This document shows, piece after piece, positions 1-5,405 of a DNA stretch of 5,405 bases. A model generated the notes under the pieces. The model saw only the letters and a list, made by a program, of their open reading frames with translations. It was not told where the DNA came from and did no database searches. The stretch is from an uncultured cyanobacterium. Its GTDB lineage: Bacteria; Cyanobacteriota; Cyanobacteriia; PCC-6307; Cyanobiaceae. The stretch is from positions 1 to 5,405 of the forward strand of contig CAIKWV010000233.1 in the NCBI GenBank assembly GCA_903831165.1, read 5' to 3'. Position numbers and translations under genes: made by a program. Each line of letters starts with the position of its first letter. The first letter of the stretch is position 1.

Positions 1-2
1 AC

Positions 3-2069
3 TATCCCGCCTACGACGGAAGTCAGGGCCCCATTGATCCCGCCAAACCGAAGGATCCCTCTAGCCGGACGATCATCGCCCCAGACGGTAGGGCGTACTC
101 ACTGAAGACACCCGCCTATCTCACCTATCTGAACTCCAGCCAGACCGATCTATCCGGCCTCTACGGCTTCGGCTCCGGCGCGGCGCAGCTGGATGCGGGC
201 GAAACCTATCTTATGGTGCACTATCAGACAGCCCAGACGATCGATCCGGCGATTGCCCTGATCGGCCGCAACCAGGATGTCAGCTCATTTGATCCAGAAT
301 CCCTATTTTACCGCCAATGGTCGCCGCGCTCCGCCACCCTGGAGGATCTGGGGCTCTTCAGTTTCGACATCGACCAGGACGGCTCGCTGACCAATGTGCA
401 GCTGGTGCAATCCGGGAATGGCTACTTCGAAGCCGATCTGGCGGGCAGCACTTATCTGAGCAGCGAACAGGACTTCGAAATTCTCGGCAACAACCCCACC
501 CATCCCCTCGGCTTCAACAACTCCGACCCCAGCCGGGCGGTGGTGCGGCTCAGCTTCAGCAACGGCCAGCTGGTCAAGGTCGCGTTGATCAACAAAGGAT
601 CGGATTACCAGCAACTGGCTAACGCGATTCGTCAGAACAATGTCAATGGTCCCACCCTTGATCCGAGCAACCCCGACACCAACAACTCCCTGCTTGTTGG
701 TATCAACATTGATCTCGAAGCCCAATACACCCTCGCCGCCACCCGCCCTGCCGGTAGCGAGCCTTACCAGGACTGGTATCTGATCACCGACACCGGCCTG
801 GCCTCCGCGCAGGCGCAGGCCGCCGGGGCGTTCGGATCGGTGTCCCTCAACCTGCAGGCCCGCTCCCAGGAGGCCCAGGACATCCTCATGACCACGCCGA
901 TCACCACCGGCTACAGTGGCCAGGGGCCCCAGAACAAACGCCTGGCTCCCGGCCAGGGGGAGCTGAAGCTGATCGATGCCTTCGGCAGCACCATCGGCCA
1001 GGCCAGCGTGGCCGACGGGCAGGCGGCGGTAACCCTGAACGCCCTTGCGGCGCCCGGGGCCGTGCGGGTGAGCTTCGATGGCGATGCGCTCTCCAGCTAC
1101 CAGGTCAACTTCCGGAGCATCAGCAGCGACGACGACGTCCACCTCAACCTCAACTACGGCAGCTTCAGCGGCCCGCTGCAGGTGCAGGACCAACAGCTGC
1201 AACTGGCCTCGGCGCAGCGTCTTCAGGTGATCCGCACGGACAGCGGCGTCGGCCGGGTGGATTTCGGGCTCAGCCAGGACGGCGCCACTCTGAGCCTCGT
1301 GCAGCAGGCCAAAGGTGCCAGCCAGGCCAGCCTCAAGGCCGATCAACTCTTCCGCAGCGACGCCGCCTCCAACTGGCAGAGCAGCGAGGGCCAGGCCCAG
1401 GGGGGCGGCGGCTCCGCTTTGGTGGCCATGGGCAGCTGGCTCCCCACCGCCGTTCTCAATGGCCAGGGATTGACGCTCGACAGCCTGGAGCTGGCGGCCA
1501 ACGGTGTCGTGGCCCGCTTTGCCGCCGGTCGCCCCAACGACTCCAGCGATGACGTGTTGGCCACCTTCGGCCTGCCCGGCACGGGCAGCGCCCCTACCGC
1601 CGACCCCGGCGTACTGACGGTGCGTCGACTTTCGGGCATGGCTAACGGGATGGCGCTCTACGCGGCGGATCCGGTCACCGGCGCCGTGACTGATGCCAAA
1701 GGCACCACTTGGCTGCCAGAGCAGGCGGGCTACCTGAGCGCAGCCCTGGCCGCCGCCCAGCGCGAGGGTCTGGTGCTGCACGGACAGGATCTGCCCGGCT
1801 TCGGCGAAACGAAGCAGTTCAACGCCCTGCCGCTGAGCCTCAGTCAGAACTACGGAGCCCTGCTGCTGGTGGACGACAAGGACACCGACCTGATCAGCTC
1901 CTTCGCCGCCGCCAATCCCAATCAGACCAATCAATGCCTGAGTCTGATCGCTCCTGGGCGCGGGGTCAGCTTCTCGTTTGAGGACAAGCTCCCCGGTCAG
2001 GGCAGCGATCTCGACTTCAACGATCTCAGCTTCACCCTGACCGCACTCCAGCCCACCGTCAGCATCTGA
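3..2069 (+). CDS. DUF4114-domain protein, C-terminal 688 residues of a probable secreted metallophosphoesterase-like protein (5' end outside window)
   Basis: The frame is open from the window edge to TGA, so the start lies upstream. ATG at 213 is residue 71 of the visible fragment and is not a credible start, because similarity to the convergent gene continues before it. Numbering from position 3: residues about 48-75 (YGFGSG at 54-59) match the last strands of the phosphoesterase domain in the convergent gene. Residues about 76-600 form a beta-rich region of unknown family, with QLVQSGNGY at 133-141 and QDWYL at 256-260. The C-terminus matches DUF4114, with an F-E-D motif followed by DLDFND at 669-674, a likely calcium-binding acidic cluster. 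There is one cysteine and no membrane segment, which fits an exported protein. The catalytic motifs of a phosphoesterase are not visible here, so enzymatic activity is inferred only from the paralog. The DUF4114 call is firm; the function is unproven. Confidence 0.88.
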   Translation, partial: YPAYDGSQGPIDPAKPKDPSSRTIIAPDGRAYSLKTPAYLTYLNSSQTDLSGLYGFGSGAAQLDAGETYLMVHYQTAQTIDPAIALIGRNQDVSSFDPESLFYRQWSPRSATLEDLGLFSFDIDQDGSLTNVQLVQSGNGYFEADLAGSTYLSSEQDFEILGNNPTHPLGFNNSDPSRAVVRLSFSNGQLVKVALINKGSDYQQLANAIRQNNVNGPTLDPSNPDTNNSLLVGINIDLEAQYTLAATRPAGSEPYQDWYLITDTGLASAQAQAAGAFGSVSLNLQARSQEAQDILMTTPITTGYSGQGPQNKRLAPGQGELKLIDAFGSTIGQASVADGQAAVTLNALAAPGAVRVSFDGDALSSYQVNFRSISSDDDVHLNLNYGSFSGPLQVQDQQLQLASAQRLQVIRTDSGVGRVDFGLSQDGATLSLVQQAKGASQASLKADQLFRSDAASNWQSSEGQAQGGGGSALVAMGSWLPTAVLNGQGLTLDSLELAANGVVARFAAGRPNDSSDDVLATFGLPGTGSAPTADPGVLTVRRLSGMANGMALYAADPVTGAVTDAKGTTWLPEQAGYLSAALAAAQREGLVLHGQDLPGFGETKQFNALPLSLSQNYGALLLVDDKDTDLISSFAAANPNQTNQCLSLIAPGRGVSFSFEDKLPGQGSDLDFNDLSFTLTALQPTVSI
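1930..2066 (+). other. DUF4114 C-terminal motif of the left gene
   Basis: The end of the left protein contains an APGRG turn, a strand ending in F-S-F-E-D, a short Gly-rich loop and DLDFNDLSFTL. This arrangement is the hallmark of DUF4114, a domain found at the C-termini of large exported bacterial proteins. The clustered Asp and Asn side chains suggest calcium binding, which is an inference. Only nine residues (TALQPTVSI) follow the last conserved strand, so this domain closes the protein. Confidence 0.75.
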
Positions 2070-2299
2070 TCGCCGAGCGGATCGGTGCCTACCCCTCCCC
2101 GACAACCCGGTCGTTGCGGGTCAGGAGCGCCAGGGGCGTTGCCGCTTTGGCGAAACACCGCTTGTAGCCGGGCATCCGCTTGTTCGAGCTGGCTCCGCAG
2201 TTCCGCCAGCTCCACGAAGCTGTCGGAGCCATTGCGCAGTTCCCGAGACACCATTGTCGATCTCGGAAATCCAGTTGCATCGGCCCCCTCAGGTGGCAC
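1997..2299 (-). other. Weak minus-strand reading frame, possible gene remnant
   Basis: A frame starting with GTG at 2299 (or ATG at 2254) reads through the GC-rich left part of the gap and ends antisense inside the left gene. Residues from the internal Met (VSRELRNGSDSFVELAELRS and the following QLEQADARLQ) look like a short amphipathic coiled-coil helix. In the 44 codons from 2254, 30 end in G or C. After that the translation becomes Pro/Gly/Arg-rich and lies opposite the left gene's coding strand, so it is unlikely to be real there. I do not recognise a family. It may be a fragment of a lost gene or a chance frame. Confidence 0.18.
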
Positions 2300-2371
2300 T
2301 AGCGTCGCGAAAGCAAAACCGTGAAATCTGACACTTATACCGATTTGATCATTGAGATTCGACTTCTCTTG

Positions 2372-2406
2372 GCATCACTTGTCACCGACTAGGCGGCAAG
2401 TGGTGC
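2372..2406 (+). repeat. Imperfect inverted repeat / stem-loop downstream of the left gene
   Basis: GCATCACTTG at 2372-2381 pairs with CAAGTGGTGC at 2397-2406 over 10 bp, with one T-G pair. The 15-base loop can form three further pairs (CCG 2385-2387 with CGG 2394-2396). In a plus-strand transcript the imperfect position is a G-U wobble, whereas on the minus strand it is an A-C mismatch, so the structure favours a plus-strand RNA. It lies about 300 bases after the left gene's stop and has no T-run. It could be a 3' UTR structure or a relic of a mobile element end. Confidence 0.35.
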
Positions 2407-2553
2407 AATTCAAAGCGACCACGAAACAGCTGATTGCATGAGTGCAGTGGTGTAGACAATTCCTACTGCAATTTTGAGAGTAGCTCCAGCCTGCTCAATC
2501 AACTCCCGTGTAATTTTTTCTGCTGCGGCCCGGGAGCCAGTGGCGCTGGGCGT

Positions 2554-2580
2554 ACCGGCCCTGGGGAGAATGGGGCCGGT
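2554..2580. terminator. GC-rich hairpin, possible transcription terminator between the convergent genes
   Basis: ACCGGCCC at 2554-2561 and GGGCCGGT at 2573-2580 form a perfect 8-bp stem around an 11-base loop. It lies 22 bases beyond the stop of the right (- strand) gene, a normal place for a terminator. However, no T-run follows it on the minus strand. On the plus strand it is followed only by a weak T-containing stretch (CGCTTTGTCTTA). A role as terminator or 3'-end stabiliser is therefore plausible but not shown. Confidence 0.4.
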
Positions 2581-2601
2581 CGCTTTGTCTTAACTGCCGC
2601 T

Positions 2602-5403
2602 TTAGCCCAGCGTGAACTGCGAGCTGCTGAGCGTGACGTTCAGATCGTTGAAGTCGTAGTCCGTGCCTTCGGACCTGAGATCTTCCAAGCTGAAGCTGAC
2701 GCCCCGTCCAGCTGCTGCAAAGCTCTGGGCGATCACTTGGCCACCTGCGTTGGCCTGGGAAAAGGAGCTGGCCAGATCAAAACGATTGTTTTGACGCACC
2801 AACAGCAGACCATAATTGACGTTTGCCTGCAATGGCAAATCCTGGAAGACCTTTTCGGCCTTGTATTCCGGCAGCTGCTCGGGGCTGAAATACAGCCCAG
2901 CCATGGTGGCATTCTCCAGCGCGGATTGGAGATAATCATCGTCTCCCGGCAGCAACCTTTCACCGCCGGCGGCGATGATGGCCCCGGTTACAGGATCGGC
3001 CTCATAGAGGGCAAGGCCGTTGGCGTAGCCGCCGAGGCGCTGCACCGTCATCACCAGGGATGGACTTTCCGGCGTCGCCGTTGCCTCCCCTGTGCTGGGC
3101 GTGCTGTAGCGGGCCTGGTAGCCGCCCTCGAATTCCACCTGGACAGCGTTACCGGCGACGGAGACCGACTGCAAGGCGAGGGACTGGCCATTGCTATCGC
3201 TTGCTACCGGCAGCCAGGTACCGGCCGCGAATGTGCGCTGCCCAGCCGTGCTGCCCTGGCGCTGTCCCTCGCTGGCCAGCCAGCTGTCCGGCCCCGACGG
3301 GGTGAACAGTCGGTTGACGTTCAAGGCCGAAGCACTGGCGGCGTCGCCGTTTTGCAGCAGCCAGATCGCGCTCGGATCCGTTGCGCTGCGTAGCCCGAAG
3401 CTGATGGCTCCGCTCTGGGAGTCACTGCGGCTGACGTTCAGCGTGACATCGCTGCTGAAGCTGAGGCTCTGGTCCGGGCCGGCGCTGATCCCTGAATCCC
3501 AGGGCAGGTAGTCGATGGCAAGCTTGGTTGCCGCTGCTCTGTAGTTGACCTGATAGGACGAATACGGATCGCCGCCAAACTCCACTTGCAGCGCACCAGG
3601 GGCTGCCAGCCTCGAGAGATTGAGGTTGACATTGCCATTGTTGAAGCCCTGGCTGTTGCCGCCCCCCACGATGGTGCCGAGGGCATCTGTGATGGTGACC
3701 GTGCCCTGCTGGGGGGTGGCGTAGGCCGCCTGCTCGCCTGAGCCGCTATAGCCGGTGGTCAGCGGTTGGCTGGCGATGATCTCGCGGGCGCGCTGGGCGC
3801 TGGGCCGAAGATCGAGGCTGAGGGCCCCGAAGGGTCCCTGCTGGCTGGCCCTGGACTGGATCGCCGTGTCAGCCATCAGATACCAGTCTTGGTAAAGGTC
3901 ACTGCCAGGGGCGGCCTGGTCGGCGAAGGTGTATTGCGCCTCAAGGTTGACGTTGACGCCGACCAACATCGAAGTGTTGCCGCTCTGGTTGAGGTTGTCG
4001 CCATTGATGGAGTTGGAGAGCTCCTTGTAGCCGGTTCCTTTGCGTTCGTTTCCATCGCCATCCTTGGCAAAGCGCACAGCCTTCAGCTGCCCAGCCTTGA
4101 AGGTCAACTCCACCGCGGCCCGCGACGGGTCGGGCTGGTCAGAGGGCAGGGGCGTGGTCGGGTTGTTGCCCTGGATCTCGAACGTGTACGTGCCGTCCTG
4201 ATAGTCGCTACTGCCGATGCTCTGCTCCAGATAGCCGTTCCCCGATTGCACCAATTGAAGATGATCAAGATAGCCTTCTGGATGGGTGCTATCGATGATG
4301 ACGTCGAAGCTGAATAGTGCCAGGTTGTCCACCTTGGCGTTGGTTGGCGACCATTGCTCAAAGAACAGCGAACCCCGTTGCATCTGCTGGGCGCTGAGGC
4401 CTAGTTGCTTGCCGATCAGGGTGATGGCCGGGTCCAAGGGGACTACGGTCCGGTAGTTCATTAATAGGTAGCCGTCGTCCACCTCGACGTACTCGGCACC
4501 TGAGCCGTACCCGTAGAACCCGGAAACGGAACTGTTGGCTCCCGCTGAATCAGGCAGTACGCTGTTGTATTGTGGAATGGTGACGACGAAATCCTTATTC
4601 TTGGACAAAGGATTCTGATTCTCTGCAGCGACCGTGATTGTCTTCTGGTAGGTGTCTAACAGCTTCGGGTCGTCATCTGCGCTGTCGGGGTTGGCGCTTA
4701 GTTGGAAGCCTTGGGGAATGTTGTTTTCGTTGTAGCGGTAGGCGCCACTGCTGCCGACGCTGGTGGGGGCGGCAGCCTGGGGGAAGGCGGCCAAATAGGC
4801 TTCATCCAGTCCGTTGAGTTCGGCATTGCTGGATGTGCCGCTGATGACCTGACCGTTGCTGTCTGTGTACGAGTACGTGAAGGTGTTGTCCCAGTTCTGG
4901 GGGTTCAGAACATTGGTGCCGTAAGGCACCAGATTGAGCGGGTCCTGGTCCTTGCCGCCATTGCCCGTCGTCAGGATCGGGATGCCGGCGCCGATGCCAT
5001 CGCTGGTTGGCCCCATCTCGAGCACGCGGCTGTAGGCGTGGCTATGGCCATTCCAATAGGCATCGAGTAAGGGATCGCCGTTCTCATCCTTCAGGCCCGC
5101 CAGGAACGTCACCATGATCGGCATGCTGAAGTTGTTGGAGTTGGCGTCTTCAGGAACGGCGCCCCCGTGATAGGCCGTGTGGTGGCCGGTGACCACGTTG
5201 AACACGGCATTGGACTGGGCCAGATCCTGCTTGACCCAGTTGAACATTGCATAGGATGCCGATGGATCCGAGGGGGCGGCGTTGGGGTCTGGGAACAGGG
5301 CGATCTGGTTTGGATCCGTGGGGTCAAAATTGTAGTTCTTGGCCTTCAGCGAGGTGTCACCAGTTTGTTCTGCTCTTTCTTTGGCTTCGACCTTCTTATC
5401 TTT
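2602..5403 (-). CDS. Calcineurin-like (purple acid phosphatase type) metallophosphoesterase with C-terminal DUF4114 domain, 5' end outside window
   Basis: The frame is open from the window edge to TAA at 2602-2604, giving 933 visible residues. ATG at 5247 is residue 53, and the 52 residues before it continue the same fold, so it is internal. Numbering from 5403: residues about 50-150 carry the last metal-ligand motifs of the metallophosphoesterase family, namely VVTGHH (GHH at 73-75), NGHSHAYSR (GHSH at 119-122) and a following GNGG (147-150). The G-H-x-H-x-Y-x-R form is typical of purple acid phosphatases. The earlier motifs (first Asp, GDxxY, GNH) must lie beyond the window. YGYGSG (297-302) probably closes the catalytic domain. 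Residues about 320-780 are an unassigned region shared with the convergent gene. The end is DUF4114-like, with F-S-L-E-D and then DYDFND at 915-920. No cysteine is present, consistent with export. The predicted role is phosphoester hydrolysis outside the cytoplasm; the substrate is unknown. Confidence 0.9.
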   Translation of the reverse strand, partial: KDKKVEAKERAEQTGDTSLKAKNYNFDPTDPNQIALFPDPNAAPSDPSASYAMFNWVKQDLAQSNAVFNVVTGHHTAYHGGAVPEDANSNNFSMPIMVTFLAGLKDENGDPLLDAYWNGHSHAYSRVLEMGPTSDGIGAGIPILTTGNGGKDQDPLNLVPYGTNVLNPQNWDNTFTYSYTDSNGQVISGTSSNAELNGLDEAYLAAFPQAAAPTSVGSSGAYRYNENNIPQGFQLSANPDSADDDPKLLDTYQKTITVAAENQNPLSKNKDFVVTIPQYNSVLPDSAGANSSVSGFYGYGSGAEYVEVDDGYLLMNYRTVVPLDPAITLIGKQLGLSAQQMQRGSLFFEQWSPTNAKVDNLALFSFDVIIDSTHPEGYLDHLQLVQSGNGYLEQSIGSSDYQDGTYTFEIQGNNPTTPLPSDQPDPSRAAVELTFKAGQLKAVRFAKDGDGNERKGTGYKELSNSINGDNLNQSGNTSMLVGVNVNLEAQYTFADQAAPGSDLYQDWYLMADTAIQSRASQQGPFGALSLDLRPSAQRAREIIASQPLTTGYSGSGEQAAYATPQQGTVTITDALGTIVGGGNSQGFNNGNVNLNLSRLAAPGALQVEFGGDPYSSYQVNYRAAATKLAIDYLPWDSGISAGPDQSLSFSSDVTLNVSRSDSQSGAISFGLRSATDPSAIWLLQNGDAASASALNVNRLFTPSGPDSWLASEGQRQGSTAGQRTFAAGTWLPVASDSNGQSLALQSVSVAGNAVQVEFEGGYQARYSTPSTGEATATPESPSLVMTVQRLGGYANGLALYEADPVTGAIIAAGGERLLPGDDDYLQSALENATMAGLYFSPEQLPEYKAEKVFQDLPLQANVNYGLLLVRQNNRFDLASSFSQANAGGQVIAQSFAAAGRGVSFSLEDLRSEGTDYDFNDLNVTLSSSQFTLG
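2605..2730 (-). other. DUF4114 C-terminal motif of the right gene
   Basis: The end of the right protein repeats the pattern seen in the left gene: AAGRGVSFS, then L-E-D, a short loop, and DYDFNDLNVTL, followed by a brief tail ending FTLG. The acidic DxDFND cluster is conserved between the paralogs while the last eight to nine residues are not. This supports domain identity and shows the two 3' ends have diverged. Confidence 0.75.
5036..5190 (-). other. C-terminal metal-binding motifs of the phosphoesterase domain
   Basis: The reverse strand encodes VVTGHH and, 46 residues later, NGHSHAYSR. In calcineurin-like phosphoesterases the last conserved blocks supply histidine ligands to the two-metal centre, the final one being G-H-x-H. 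Both blocks are intact here, which argues for an active rather than degenerate enzyme. The first three blocks cannot be checked because the gene runs off the window. Confidence 0.75.
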
Positions 5404-5405
5404 AT

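Larger units (their letters stand above)
2070..2601. other. Intergenic region between convergent genes
   Basis: This 532-base gap holds no convincing gene. The left third (about 2070-2300) is GC-rich with a weak minus-strand reading frame. The middle (about 2310-2520) is AT-richer than the flanking genes and contains stops in all frames, a stem-loop at 2372-2406 and a T6 run at 2514-2519. The right part is GC-rich and hairpin-prone, with a small CTCCCG/CGGGAG stem (2503-2508 and 2531-2536) and the stronger hairpin at 2554-2580. Because the flanking genes converge, it should contain transcription terminators rather than promoters of those genes. I see no tRNA, riboswitch or clear promoter. Confidence 0.7.

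Noticed and set aside
213..215. ATG as the start of the left gene
   Set aside because: The frame is open to position 3 and the residues before it align with the paralog, so this Met is internal.
303..2105. 600-codon open frame on the minus strand opposite the left gene
   Set aside because: It is in codon register with the left gene, so it stays open simply because TTA, CTA and TCA codons are rare in this GC-rich gene. Its translation is low-complexity (Gly, Ala, Val, Glu, Gln, His) with no recognisable domain, while the sense strand has clear homology to the paralog.
2434..3393. 319-codon open frame on the plus strand opposite the right gene
   Set aside because: It is also in codon register with the sense gene and shows no domain. 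The sense strand encodes the DUF4114 domain here.
3766..4317. 183-codon open frame on the plus strand opposite the right gene
   Set aside because: This is another in-register antisense shadow. The reverse strand carries conserved paralog blocks such as QDWYL and QLVQSGNGY.
5245..5247. ATG as the start of the right gene
   Set aside because: The frame stays open to the window edge, and the phosphoesterase domain needs about 150 or more further residues upstream for its first metal-binding motifs.
3..5403. Invertible switch formed by recombination between the two inverted paralogs
   Set aside because: The best DNA block I compared is only 23/30 identical, with a longest shared run of about 10 bases, which is too diverged for efficient homologous inversion. 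No recombinase gene or site is visible.
1..5405. HIP1 octamers (GCGATCGC), common in many cyanobacteria
   Set aside because: None was found by eye on reading the window. Related GATCGC fragments occur but lack the full palindrome. This weakens but does not exclude a cyanobacterial origin, as many picocyanobacteria lack HIP1 enrichment.

Overview
The window holds the 3' parts of two long, convergent (tail-to-tail) genes separated by about 530 bases. Neither gene has its start inside the window. The left gene (+ strand) is open from the first complete codon at position 3 to a TGA at 2067-2069. The right gene (- strand) is open from the window edge (5403) to a TAA at 2602-2604. Apparent starts at 213 (+) and 5247 (-) are internal Met codons, because both frames stay open upstream and the paralogous alignment continues through them.

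The two products are diverged paralogs. Hand-counted blocks give 33/61, 22/37 and 19/26 identical residues. Each ends in a C-terminal domain matching DUF4114, with a terminal acidic D-x-D-F-N-D motif preceded by an F-x-(F/L)-E-D motif. The right gene also carries the C-terminal half of a calcineurin-like metallophosphoesterase domain of the purple-acid-phosphatase type, with a TGHH motif followed by NGHSHAYSR. The left gene retains only the last strands of the equivalent domain (YGFGSG), so its catalytic part probably lies upstream of the window. Between the phosphoesterase and DUF4114 lies a shared region of roughly 450 residues that I cannot assign to a named family.

The proteins look extracellular: the right fragment has no cysteine in 933 residues and the left has one in 688. 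Both are rich in Gly, Ser, Asn, Gln and Asp and have no membrane segments in the visible part. The likely role, by inference, is an exported or surface phosphatase or phosphodiesterase pair, for example in phosphorus scavenging. The GC-rich coding sequence and this kind of DUF4114/phosphoesterase architecture suggest a unicellular cyanobacterium of the Synechococcus/Cyanobium group, but no marker gene is present and I did not find the HIP1 octamer (GCGATCGC), so this is a moderate guess only.

The intergenic region (2070-2601) has a GC-rich left part with a weak, possibly vestigial minus-strand reading frame, an AT-richer middle with a 10-bp stem-loop, and a right part with an 8-bp GC-rich hairpin just beyond the end of the right gene. 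No RNA genes, CRISPR arrays or complete mobile elements were recognised.
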